Under the pieces are notes generated by a model. It saw nothing but the letters and a program-made list of their open reading frames with translations. It did not search any database and was not told the DNA's origin. A program made the translations under genes and the position numbers. Below are positions 52,948 through 61,549 of a DNA stretch of 64,000 bases, in pieces; the first letter of the stretch is position 1; each line of letters starts with the position of its first letter. The stretch spans positions 124,001 to 188,000 of the forward strand of contig NZ_FMTM01000004.1 in assembly GCF_900099775.1 (NCBI RefSeq), written 5' to 3'. Source of the DNA: Rhizobium mongolense subsp. loessense. GTDB taxonomy: Bacteria > Pseudomonadota > Alphaproteobacteria > Rhizobiales > Rhizobiaceae.

Positions 52948-53733
52948 ATGGGCATCTTTGCAGAACTCGCATTTTATCTTGTGGTCGTCCTCGTTTTGCT
53001 GCTCGTGATCGCATCGGCGATCAAGATCCTGCGCGAATATGAGCGCGGCGTCGTGTTCACGCTCGGCCGCTTCACCGGCGTCAAAGGCCCCGGCTTGATT
53101 CTATTGATCCCCTATGTCCAGCAAATGATCCGCGTGGACTTGCGCACGCGTGTGCTCGATGTGCCCGGTCAGGACGTTATCTCACATGACAACGTCTCAG
53201 TCCGCGTCAGCGCTGTCATCTATTTCAGGGTCATCGATCCGGAAAGATCGACGATCCAGGTCGAGGACTTCATGACGGCAACGAGCCAGCTCGCTCAAAC
53301 AACGCTGCGTTCGGTCCTCGGCAAGCATGATCTTGACGAGATGCTGGCCGAACGCGACAAGCTCAACAGCGACATTCAGGAAATCCTGGATGCCCAGACC
53401 GACGCATGGGGCATCAAGGTTGCCAATGTCGAGATCAAGCATGTGGACATCAATGAATCCATGGTCCGCGCGATCGCCCGGCAGGCGGAGGCCGAACGCG
53501 AACGGCGCGCCAAGGTCATCAATGCCGAAGGTGAGCAGCAGGCTGCAGCAAAGCTGCTTGAAGCCGCCGAAATCCTCGCCAGGCAGCCGGAGGCCATGCA
53601 GCTTCGCTATCTAAGTACGCTGAACGTGATCGCTGGCGAGAAGACCTCGACGATCATATTTCCTTTTCCGATGGAGCTCGGCAATCTGATGCCGTTCAAA
53701 TCGGCCCAATCGTCGCAAAGCTCAAGGGGATGA
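52948..53733 (+). CDS. Slipin / stomatin-type SPFH protein
   Basis: A 261-residue SPFH/band-7 protein with one N-terminal membrane segment (about 6-27), [20 protein letters not shown], the band-7 domain with [20 protein letters not shown], and a coiled-coil stretch ([20 protein letters not shown] and on). It forms membrane microdomain scaffolds and is the partner of the NfeD-type protease upstream, a conserved gene pair in bacteria and archaea. The C-terminal hydrophobic patch ([12 protein letters not shown]) corresponds to the NfeD cleavage region of stomatins. Confidence 0.9.
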   Translation: MGIFAELAFYLVVVLVLLLVIASAIKILREYERGVVFTLGRFTGVKGPGLILLIPYVQQMIRVDLRTRVLDVPGQDVISHDNVSVRVSAVIYFRVIDPERSTIQVEDFMTATSQLAQTTLRSVLGKHDLDEMLAERDKLNSDIQEILDAQTDAWGIKVANVEIKHVDINESMVRAIARQAEAERERRAKVINAEGEQQAAAKLLEAAEILARQPEAMQLRYLSTLNVIAGEKTSTIIFPFPMELGNLMPFKSAQSSQSSRG

Positions 53734-53736
53734 TCG

Positions 53737-54855
53737 ATGGGTTGGTCCTTCAAGATGGGTACGATCGCCGGCACGGCCGTACGGGTTCACATTACCTTTG
53801 CGCTGCTGCTCGTGTGGATTTGGATGACGCATTACCGGATCGGCGGCATGCAGGCGGCCTGGGGCGGCATCGTTTTCATCATCGCCGTCTTCGTCTGCGT
53901 CGTGCTGCACGAGTTCGGTCACATTGCCGTTGCGCGCTACTTCGGGATCAAGACGCCTGATATCACATTGCTGCCGATCGGCGGCGTCGCCCGTCTTGAA
54001 CGCATGCCCGAGGTGCCTCATCAGGAGCTGCTGATTGCCATCGCCGGCCCGCTCGTCAACGTCGCGATTGCGGCGTTGATCATTCTTGCCATCGGCGCCT
54101 CAGCGGGCATCGAGCAGATGGCCGGTGTCGAGGATCCTGGTGGCGGTTTCCTGGCTAGGCTTGCCGGCGTCAATATCTTCCTCGTACTTTTCAACATGAT
54201 CCCCGCCTTCCCGATGGATGGAGGACGGGTGCTGCGGGCTGCGCTCGCATCGCGCTTCACCTGGTCACGCGCGACCCAGATAGCCGCTACGATCGGCCAG
54301 GGCCTAGCCTTTGTTTTTGGCTTCGTCGGCCTTCTTTACAATCCACTGCTGATTTTCATCGGTATCTTCGTCTACCTCGCAGCAACGGCGGAAGCGCAGA
54401 ATGCGCAGATCCGCGAGCTCTCCAGCAGAGTCCTCATCAGCGACGTGATGGTCACCAAATTCGTAGAACTTGAACGCTCGGCGAGTATCGACGAGGCGAT
54501 CGAGATGCTGCTTGCGACAACCCAGCGCGAATTTCCGGTAACCGATTCCACCGGCCGCTTTGAAGGGCTGCTGACGCGCGACGACATGATACGCGCCTTG
54601 AAGGAAAAAGGTCCGGACACGCCGGTTGCAAGCGCGATGCGTACCGACATTCCGAGAATCCATCATCGCAAAAGCCTCGAAGATAGCTTGCGTTTGATGC
54701 AACAGGGAAATGTTCCGGCGATCGCGGTCGTAGACGGTGCCGATCATCTCATCGGTCTTCTGACGCATGAAACGATCGGAGAAATGATGATGGTTCGTGC
54801 GGCCGTAGCCGACGGTTTCCGCTTTGGCCGACTGCGCAGATCCAAGTCCTTGTAG
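53737..54855 (+). CDS. Site-2 protease-family zinc metalloprotease with CBS domains
   Basis: The 372-residue protein has six membrane segments, the zinc motif HEFGH (His58, Glu59, His62) and the third ligand region FNMIPAFPMDGGRVLRA, followed by a C-terminal CBS pair (about 235-355: VMVTKFVELERSASIDEAIE, ASAMRTDIPRIHHRKSLEDS). S2P enzymes cut substrates within the membrane; CBS domains add nucleotide control. ATG follows the slipin stop by 3 bases with AAGGGG upstream, so the three membrane-proteostasis genes are one operon. Confidence 0.9.
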   Translation: MGWSFKMGTIAGTAVRVHITFALLLVWIWMTHYRIGGMQAAWGGIVFIIAVFVCVVLHEFGHIAVARYFGIKTPDITLLPIGGVARLERMPEVPHQELLIAIAGPLVNVAIAALIILAIGASAGIEQMAGVEDPGGGFLARLAGVNIFLVLFNMIPAFPMDGGRVLRAALASRFTWSRATQIAATIGQGLAFVFGFVGLLYNPLLIFIGIFVYLAATAEAQNAQIRELSSRVLISDVMVTKFVELERSASIDEAIEMLLATTQREFPVTDSTGRFEGLLTRDDMIRALKEKGPDTPVASAMRTDIPRIHHRKSLEDSLRLMQQGNVPAIAVVDGADHLIGLLTHETIGEMMMVRAAVADGFRFGRLRRSKSL

Positions 54856-54943
54856 GTCTCGAAAGAAGACGCAGTTTCGCCCGCGCCGAACATTCTGACG
54901 CTCATTGCATTCAGATTTCCAGTCTCGGCAGTCCCCATCGGCC

Positions 54944-56251
54944 CTATTGGGGGCAGTCCTTTGTCCCTGGGACTTTGGCATTGCAATTGTTGGCGGCTGT
55001 TCTACTGCTCCCCCCACCGGATACGGACATTCCCAGAGTCTCGACATGATGGGCATAATTTTGCCTGGTGTTCTGGTCGACGACCGCGAGGGGGGCGGAA
55101 GCAACCAGCCCCGCCGCAGCGCCGACGGTGTGCGCCGCACCTGCGGTGGCAGCCACAATGTGATCGCCGAGTCCCAATCGGCTGTCGGTCAATGCCTGAC
55201 CGGACGACAGGCGTGCGCCGATCAGTTGAACGATCTCCGGTGACTCGGCAAACTTGCTGTGATGCAGTCTGTCGCCAGCCTTGACCTTGGTAAGGTCGAT
55301 GACCGTTATGTCGTTGGCTGCCATTTCCTCCTTGTAGGGCGACTGCTCCGGATCGATTGCTCCCAATCGGGAGACATTGCCCCAGACCCGGCGCGAGACA
55401 GCCAGAGCGCGATCGTCGCGCGAGACAAAGAGCGTGAATCTTGGACGCTGCTTGCCCATATCGATAATCTGCGAGCGAAAGACATCTACATCGACATCGG
55501 GCGCCGCCAGCATGACATTCTTGAACTTGCTCGGCAGTCCGTCGTTGCGGATGGCCATCTGGCGCAAGGACTCCAGCGCCAGCCAGTTGCCCATCGAATG
55601 CGCCAGGATCGAGACTTCCTTGACCTGCGGATCACGCGCCAGATACTGGAACAAATTCTCGACGGCGTTGCGGGTATAGTTCGTGCTTTCGCGGTCATAG
55701 CCATAGGCGAGCAGACTGCCCCTGGAGGGCCATGTCGCGAGGACGGGGACGCTGTGTGCACCGGAATCGTGCACGATCTGTGCGAAACGGAAGACCGCGT
55801 CCTCGAAATGATTGTTGAAACCGTGGATGAAGACAAGGACGCTGCGGTCCGGACTTTTGCGCACGGAACGGCTCAACCAGTTTTCCGCCGCCGGCCGATC
55901 GATTTCCTGCGCCTTGACTGTCGCAAAATCCGTTGCCGGGTTCGGGGGAAGCTTCCGTGGCCAGGAGACCTCGCCCGCTTTACGGGCGCTATCGGGCGGC
56001 ACGGATACCGTGATCTCGGCGAAGTTTGGCGTGAGCGCTCGTTCGCCGCTGAACATCTCGCCCGGCTTATCGGCACGACCCCGCGTCGTTGCGACCAGCA
56101 TTGCGACCTGACTGGCGGATGGCGATGCGGCGACTGGTTGCAAGACACCCGTCGGGCGGCTTGCGCAGGCCACCAGCATCGTCGCAAGGACGCCTGCAGC
56201 AATGGGCAAATGCCTCCAGCACGATTTGTGTGAAAAACGGACTACGGGCAT
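54944..56251 (-). CDS. Alpha/beta-hydrolase lipoprotein (DUF900-type)
   Basis: From ATG 56251 the 435-residue protein has a lipoprotein signal (VLATMLVAC) and an alpha/beta-hydrolase domain: VLVFIHGFNNHFEDAVFRFA, SVPVLATWPSRGSLLAYGYD, nucleophile in SILAHSMGNWLALESL. DUF900 proteins resemble esterases of unknown substrate. The C-terminal 100 residues are Ala/Ser-rich and low-complexity, ending with two cysteines. Its start overlaps the stop of the small upstream gene by 10 bases, implying translational coupling. Confidence 0.83.
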   Translation of the reverse strand: MPVVRFSHKSCWRHLPIAAGVLATMLVACASRPTGVLQPVAASPSASQVAMLVATTRGRADKPGEMFSGERALTPNFAEITVSVPPDSARKAGEVSWPRKLPPNPATDFATVKAQEIDRPAAENWLSRSVRKSPDRSVLVFIHGFNNHFEDAVFRFAQIVHDSGAHSVPVLATWPSRGSLLAYGYDRESTNYTRNAVENLFQYLARDPQVKEVSILAHSMGNWLALESLRQMAIRNDGLPSKFKNVMLAAPDVDVDVFRSQIIDMGKQRPRFTLFVSRDDRALAVSRRVWGNVSRLGAIDPEQSPYKEEMAANDITVIDLTKVKAGDRLHHSKFAESPEIVQLIGARLSSGQALTDSRLGLGDHIVAATAGAAHTVGAAAGLVASAPLAVVDQNTRQNYAHHVETLGMSVSGGGSSRTAANNCNAKVPGTKDCPQ

Positions 56252-56523
56252 CGGTAGCCAACGATCTTGCCATAGGCATCCCGGACCGGCACGCATTGCG
56301 GGGCATAATAGGTCGAAGCTGCCGCTCCCGCGTAAACGGCGCGCCGGGTCGTGCGGCGTGCGACGCCCGCGTAGCTGACTGGTGTCAATGGCCGCCCAAT
56401 CCTTGCTTCCGCTTGCGAAATCAGATCAGCCGGTTGATCGGGAAGGAGTGTGCCACTCCAGAACATCTCAAGGACCCCGATGGCGGTGGCGAGCATGTAT
56501 GTTGCAGTTCGACGAACAGCCAT
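56242..56523 (-). CDS. Small exported hypothetical protein
   Basis: A 93-residue protein starting at ATG 56523 with AGGAG upstream. It has a hydrophobic N-terminal segment (ATYMLATAIGVLEMFWSGTL) that could be a signal or anchor, then a short polar domain ending QCVPVRDAYGKIVGYRCP, with two Cys that could pair. Unknown family. It lies tightly between the DUF2092 gene and the hydrolase lipoprotein gene on the same strand, so the three probably work in the same compartment. Confidence 0.6.
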   Translation of the reverse strand: MAVRRTATYMLATAIGVLEMFWSGTLLPDQPADLISQAEARIGRPLTPVSYAGVARRTTRRAVYAGAAASTYYAPQCVPVRDAYGKIVGYRCP

Positions 56524-56528
56524 CTCCA

Positions 56529-57317
56529 CTACTCCTTCTGCGCTTCTGCCGGAGCCGCCAGTTCGCCGACATCAGCCAATGCGGTGATTTCGATCGATTT
56601 CGCGCCCTCAGGCGGGGCGAAGGTAAAACTCTTTGCGTCGGGTTCCGTGCTGGTGTCCCAAGACTTGATCCGTAGCGTGTATTGCGGAGCGGCCGCCAGG
56701 GTCTTGCTGGTAATGACATATTTCCGCGGGATCGGAGTGGCGCCGAGCTCGACCCAGAGCTGCCAGTCCGTTTCCTGATTGCGGAATGCCAGATGTTCGC
56801 ATTCGACACCGTCGACAACGCCGTGACCGATGTGCTTTGCTTGGATTACGCCGGCAACCAGCTCATCATACATATTGGAGAGCAGCAGATCGGCGCCTGG
56901 CATTTCAATATTGTGCTCGGCTCTCAGACGATCGATCATCTGGTCGAGTGATCCAGGCAATTCAAGCTGCGCGAAGGTGTTGGTATGCTTACCAAGCACA
57001 GTGACCGTCTTGCCGTCATAAACGAGTTCGACGTCCGTGTAGCCGCCCGTTCGCGTAACCCGCAGCTTGTCCGGTCGGTGCAAGGCTGCTTCGCCTGAAG
57101 AGGTGAACTGCAGTTTCTCGAGTTCAGGTGTGATCACCTCGATATCGACGTCGTACTTCAACACGACGTGTTTCTGTCCCGACACGTAGTCGGACATCGC
57201 TTTTAGGATCTTCTTTGCGTCCTCACCCTCGGCGCGCGCCGGCTGCGAGACCGTAAGCGGTAGCGCCAACCAAGCGATGAACAGCGAAAGCATAGCTACG
57301 AGCTTTGTCGGGTTCAT
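56529..57317 (-). CDS. DUF2092-family periplasmic protein
   Basis: From ATG 57317 (AGGAG upstream) the 262-residue protein has a signal peptide (about 1-28, ending SQPARAEG) and a beta-rich domain typical of DUF2092/LolA-like folds: ALHRPDKLRVTRTGGYTDVE, ELVYDGKTVTVLGKHTNTFA, GVVDGVECEHLAFRNQETDW, WVELGATPIPRKYVITSKTL. LolA-like proteins bind lipid or hydrophobic ligands in the periplasm. Function of DUF2092 is not known to me. Confidence 0.85.
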   Translation of the reverse strand: MNPTKLVAMLSLFIAWLALPLTVSQPARAEGEDAKKILKAMSDYVSGQKHVVLKYDVDIEVITPELEKLQFTSSGEAALHRPDKLRVTRTGGYTDVELVYDGKTVTVLGKHTNTFAQLELPGSLDQMIDRLRAEHNIEMPGADLLLSNMYDELVAGVIQAKHIGHGVVDGVECEHLAFRNQETDWQLWVELGATPIPRKYVITSKTLAAAPQYTLRIKSWDTSTEPDAKSFTFAPPEGAKSIEITALADVGELAAPAEAQKE

Positions 57318-57367
57318 GTGCGCATACTCCTGTGCGGCGTTGGGTGGACCTTCAATACTAGCGACTA

Positions 57368-58984
57368 TCACTGCACGAGTTCGATCTCGCTCAGCCGCCA
57401 TGACTTGTCGAAGAAAGGCTCCAGCGGGCTGTAGAGGCGAAGGATCGTCCACCAGCCCTTGCCGGGCACGGTCTGGATCCAGTTGCCGCGTGGCACGTCC
57501 TTGGGCTGCTCGGGCGCAAACCAGATAGTCGTCGACCCATCGGTGCTTTTCTCGGCGGCAGGCGAGGGATAAGTCTGGCTGCCGGCGCGCGGAAACTTCT
57601 GCGGCGTCTGCAGCATCGATCGGGTCTGGTTGTCGTAGACCGTGAACGACCAGAAATTCGCCTCAGGGATGTTCGGCGGCAATGTCACCTTGTAGGTCTT
57701 TGCGCCATCGAAATAGTTCTTGTCGGCATCCACGAAGCCCATGAGATACTGCGACCCGACGTTGGGCAGCCGCATGATCATGCCGGGGGAATCCATCGTA
57801 TAGGCGTAGTAGAACGCGGTCCTGGAATCGAGCGTGCGCGCGCCGGTTGACGGCACCGGATCGAAGAAGCCCTCCTTGGTGATGTTCGGCGGTGGCGTCT
57901 CGAAGTTGTAGCCCCCCTGCCACAGCATGTTGGACCATCCTGAATCCGGGTAGTATGCCCAACCGGGATATTCGTTCGCGCGCCAGTTCAGCGTCCGGCC
58001 CGCAGCGTTGCCCATGACGGCCGCTTCGGTGAGAATCTTCTTCATCCGCTCGTCGGGATTGAAAGGCTTTCCCTTCACGATCCCGATGGCGGCCAATTGA
58101 CCCGTGAGTTCGGGGCTGAACGAGCCGGCCGGCTCCATCTGAACCAGCTTGTCGACCATTTCAAAAAAGGAATAGTCGCTCGGCGGGATGGTGTTGAACG
58201 CCTTGCCGCTGCCCTCGACGAACTTCGTTTCGGGAGGGGGCGGATTGGCCGCGAGCCTGACCTTGCCTTCGAAGGCTGTGGCGATGCTCGTACCGTATCC
58301 ACCGGGCGTGTAAGGATAGATTTTGAGGTTCTTCCTGATCAGGTCGACGCTCGGCTTTGGATCGCTTTTCTCCATAAAGGCGCGAACGGCATAAAGAAGA
58401 TGACTTGTTGTCGAGCGGCCGATATGGAAACCACTGTCGGGAAGCGGGCCGTCATAGCCTGGCGGCAAGAACAGATACCTGCCGCCTTCGCCACGGTCGG
58501 GACCCGGAAAGCCGATGTCGATCACCCAGCCGAACCACATATCGTTGATGGTGCCGAGCGCCTTGGGCGGAACCTCGACCACCAACGGGCCCTTCGTCAG
58601 GTCGAGTGTCCCGACGGTATAGATCGTATCGGCGTTGGCGGTGAGAAAGAGCGAATTCGAATCCATCAGGTCGGAGAAGATGACGATCGAGTTGTCCTCT
58701 GCGCCGATGCTTTTGAAACCTTCGCGGATTGCATAGGCGGAGGCCCCGCTGTAGCTGTTGAGATAGGCGTCGAGGGCGCGCGTGAAGTCCAGCGTGTCGC
58801 GGACCTTCTCGACAGTTTCCTTGCTCGGTGCCCCGTCCTTGAACTCAAGCGTTCCGAGGTGCGTTGCGACCTTATCCGGCGCGGAAAGCGACCGTAGAAC
58901 GTAGTCGGGAACCTGGGCCATGGTGATACCGGTTTGCGCCACAAGGAATGCTGCGACCCCTGTGACAATGAACGGTCTCTTCAT
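57368..58984 (-). CDS. DUF1254/DUF1214-family exported protein
   Basis: The 538-residue protein has a signal peptide (about 1-23), an N-terminal DUF1254 domain (VRDTLDFTRALDAYLNSYSG, NADTIYTVGTLDLTKGPLVV) and a C-terminal DUF1214 domain (FWSFTVYDNQTRSMLQTPQK, TIWFAPEQPKDVPRGNWIQT, WWTILRLYSPLEPFFDKSW). These domains are widespread in the periplasm of proteobacteria without a settled function. It precedes the DUF2092 gene and is preceded by the AraC gene on the same strand, with a GGGGGG ribosome binding site. Confidence 0.88.
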   Translation of the reverse strand: MKRPFIVTGVAAFLVAQTGITMAQVPDYVLRSLSAPDKVATHLGTLEFKDGAPSKETVEKVRDTLDFTRALDAYLNSYSGASAYAIREGFKSIGAEDNSIVIFSDLMDSNSLFLTANADTIYTVGTLDLTKGPLVVEVPPKALGTINDMWFGWVIDIGFPGPDRGEGGRYLFLPPGYDGPLPDSGFHIGRSTTSHLLYAVRAFMEKSDPKPSVDLIRKNLKIYPYTPGGYGTSIATAFEGKVRLAANPPPPETKFVEGSGKAFNTIPPSDYSFFEMVDKLVQMEPAGSFSPELTGQLAAIGIVKGKPFNPDERMKKILTEAAVMGNAAGRTLNWRANEYPGWAYYPDSGWSNMLWQGGYNFETPPPNITKEGFFDPVPSTGARTLDSRTAFYYAYTMDSPGMIMRLPNVGSQYLMGFVDADKNYFDGAKTYKVTLPPNIPEANFWSFTVYDNQTRSMLQTPQKFPRAGSQTYPSPAAEKSTDGSTTIWFAPEQPKDVPRGNWIQTVPGKGWWTILRLYSPLEPFFDKSWRLSEIELVQ

Positions 58985-59140
58985 TGAATTTCCCCCCTTT
59001 TTTGGCTGTTCCCATCCCCCGACAGCTGACGTCAGCCGTAGCCGCAGTCATGCGCGTGCCAGCTCACCCGCCTTTAAGCTTGGCTCAATGCTATGCTCCA
59101 GGCGGTTCTCCGTCCTGTCATTTCGCGACAAAAGAAAAAT

Positions 59141-60196
59141 TCAGGAATAGCCGGGCTTGGCGCGGCTGCCGGACTTCTTCTGAGGAGCTTGCGATCGACG
59201 GAACTCCGAGGGCTTGAGCCCGGTCCAGTGGCGAAACGCTCGCGTGAAATTCGCCGGGTCGGAGTAACCAAGCTCATAGGCAACATCGATCACCCGAACG
59301 CTCGGATCAGACATCAACCTTAATGCGGTCTCGAAGCGAACTTCGGCCAGGAGATCGGAATATTCCTCCTCAGATTCGGACAGGTACCGCTGCAGGGTGC
59401 GCGGATGCAGGCCCACAGCCTCGGCGACATCACTGAGCTGGCAGCGCCCCCGGTTCATCAGCGCCGATATCACCTGCTTGATCGAACCCGCAAAATCGCC
59501 CGCAGGCGACGAGCGCTCGAAGGCCGTCTGATCGTGCTTGTCGCCCCACTCGTTTCCGGACCAGAACCAGCGCATGGGCCGGTTCAAAATTTCCGCCGGA
59601 AAGACAATACCCGTAAATTCCGACTGTCTTAGACGTGCGCCGTCAAAGACCTTCCGCACCGGCCCGAGGTCAAGGACCGGATTGGGCGAGAGCACTTCTC
59701 CCGGCTGCCAGGAAGGTCCGGCGGCCAACCGCACGAGATCCCGCAAGAGCAGGAGCGCGCACTGCTGCGCGTATCGGCTGCCGGCTGCCGTCTCGCAAGT
59801 ATAGGCATGAAAGATTTGCACGTCGTTGCCGGTGCGGGACCACCAGATACGTTCAGCCGAACTGTAAAGCGGGAATTTCGAGTGGAGCTTGCCGAGTGCA
59901 TCATGCAGGGTCAATGACCGCCGCAGGCTCCTTCCGAACGCGCCGAGGCTTTCAATCCGCGCATGCTCGCCAACGGCAAAGCCAAAATCGGGCGAGCCCA
60001 CGGCGCGAGCACTTTTGTCCAGAAACGAGTGAGCCAATTGAACGGGAACGAGCGCTTCCGGATCTTTGTGCACAAGGGCCGGGATGAGCGCCTTCTCGAG
60101 CACGCGCTCGACCGGCGCACCGATTTCTTCCATGAACTCCACGAAGGGAAGGTACGCGCTGCCGCGAACCAGGGGCGTACCAAAGGTGACCGGCAT
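59141..60196 (-). CDS. AraC-family transcriptional regulator
   Basis: From ATG 60196 the 351-residue protein has an N-terminal Arabinose_bd/OruR-type domain (VRGSAYLPFVEFMEEIGAPV, LGAFGRSLRRSLTLHDALGK) and a C-terminal AraC helix-turn-helix pair (LSDVAEAVGLHPRTLQRYLS, VIDVAYELGYSDPANFTRAF followed by RHWTGLKPSEFRR). It probably controls the exported-protein genes downstream on the same strand. The C-terminal tail is Lys/Arg-rich. Confidence 0.88.
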   Translation of the reverse strand: MPVTFGTPLVRGSAYLPFVEFMEEIGAPVERVLEKALIPALVHKDPEALVPVQLAHSFLDKSARAVGSPDFGFAVGEHARIESLGAFGRSLRRSLTLHDALGKLHSKFPLYSSAERIWWSRTGNDVQIFHAYTCETAAGSRYAQQCALLLLRDLVRLAAGPSWQPGEVLSPNPVLDLGPVRKVFDGARLRQSEFTGIVFPAEILNRPMRWFWSGNEWGDKHDQTAFERSSPAGDFAGSIKQVISALMNRGRCQLSDVAEAVGLHPRTLQRYLSESEEEYSDLLAEVRFETALRLMSDPSVRVIDVAYELGYSDPANFTRAFRHWTGLKPSEFRRSQAPQKKSGSRAKPGYS

Positions 60197-60466
60197 ATAC
60201 GCACATCCTACAATGTAACTTGAAAAAAAGCGCAATCAGAAGTTCAGTGCATGCAATATACGACGAATATGAACGTTTGTTAATATACCGCGAGGCGATC
60301 GGGGAGAATGATGGTTCGTGCAGCACCAGAGGGCTGCCGCTTTTGCCGTCTGCGCATGCTTCGATCAGAGTCCCGACCGCTGGTGCGAGAGACGCACGCT
60401 CTGCGAATGACCACATGCCCCGCGATCTAGGTCCATCTGCGGTAGGTCGCCGCCGACGAACCGGGC

Positions 60467-61537
60467 CTAAGCTTCAAGGCGCTGCTGGGTCTGCCTGTCG
60501 AAAAAATGGACCTTGGCCGTTTCGAAGGACAGCTTCACGTGCTGTTCCGGGCTCAGCTCCACGCGTTCGCGGACGACCCAGGTCAGTTCCTTGCCTTCGA
60601 CCTCTACCGCGACATGCGTTTCCGACCCCGTAGGTTCGACGACCTTGACGACTGCGTCCACGCCGTTCTCGCCGCCCAGGGCGATGTCCTCCGGGCGAAT
60701 GCCCAACGTCAGAGATCGATTTGCCGAGTTGGCCGGGGCCTGCGACAGCTTCACGCGTGAACCACCAGATAGCGACAATGCAGGACCTCCGGTTTCCTGC
60801 AAGGTACCCTCGAGAAAATTCATCGCGGGGGAACCCAGGAAGCCTGCAACAAAGATGTTGCGGGGCCTGTCGTAGAGCTCAAGCGGGCTGCCGATCTGTT
60901 CGACGCGGCCGCCTTGCAGCACGACGATCTTGTCGGCCATGGTCATGGCTTCGATCTGATCGTGAGTGACGTAGACGATCGTGGTCTTCAGGCGCTGGTG
61001 CAAAGCTTTGATCTCCGCTCTCATCTTCACCCGCAGCTTTGCGTCCAGATTTGAGAGGGGCTCGTCGAAGAGAAACACTTTTGGATCTCGAACAATGGCG
61101 CGACCCATTGCAACGCGCTGTCGCTGTCCGCCCGACAACTGGGCCGGCTTTCGATCGAGCAGGGGCTGCAGCCCCAGAATGGCCGCAGCTTGCCCTACCT
61201 TGTGTTCGATTTCTGGCCGCTTCACCCCGGCGAGTTCGAGGGCAAATCCCATATTTTGCGCGACCGTCATTTGTGGGTACAATGCGTAGTTCTGGAAAAC
61301 CATCGCAATATCGCGATCCTTCGGCTGAAGGTGGTTTACAATCCGACCTTCAATGCTGATCTGGCCAGCGCTAATCTCCTCAAGCCCGGCAATCATACGC
61401 AGCAACGTCGACTTGCCGCAGCCAGAAGGGCCGACGAGAATGACAAACTCACCGTCGGCGATCTCGACGTCCACGCCGTGAATAATGTCGACCGCGCCGA
61501 AGGACTTCTTAACGTCTTTGATGCTCAACCCAGACAT
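60467..61537 (-). CDS. Carbohydrate ABC transporter ATPase (UgpC/MsmK-type), second locus
   Basis: The 356-residue ATPase has Walker [11 protein letters not shown]-loop [18 protein letters not shown], signature [16 protein letters not shown], Walker [14 protein letters not shown] and [13 protein letters not shown], with a C-terminal TOBE domain (about 285-356). Related to but distinct from the ATPase at 42.4 kb. It lies downstream of the glycosidase and permease genes and ends the part of the locus seen in this window. Confidence 0.92.
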   Translation of the reverse strand: MSGLSIKDVKKSFGAVDIIHGVDVEIADGEFVILVGPSGCGKSTLLRMIAGLEEISAGQISIEGRIVNHLQPKDRDIAMVFQNYALYPQMTVAQNMGFALELAGVKRPEIEHKVGQAAAILGLQPLLDRKPAQLSGGQRQRVAMGRAIVRDPKVFLFDEPLSNLDAKLRVKMRAEIKALHQRLKTTIVYVTHDQIEAMTMADKIVVLQGGRVEQIGSPLELYDRPRNIFVAGFLGSPAMNFLEGTLQETGGPALSLSGGSRVKLSQAPANSANRSLTLGIRPEDIALGGENGVDAVVKVVEPTGSETHVAVEVEGKELTWVVRERVELSPEQHVKLSFETAKVHFFDRQTQQRLEA

Positions 61538-61549
61538 AGGGGACCTCTT

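Noticed and set aside
55259..56233. 324-residue plus-strand open frame antisense to the hydrolase lipoprotein gene
   Set aside because: The minus-strand protein has a lipobox and alpha/beta-hydrolase motifs; the antisense frame shows none.
60220..60466. Possible small genes between the AraC and ATPase genes
   Set aside because: Open frames on both strands are short or run into neighbours and show no recognisable residues; probably promoter DNA of the AraC gene plus filler.
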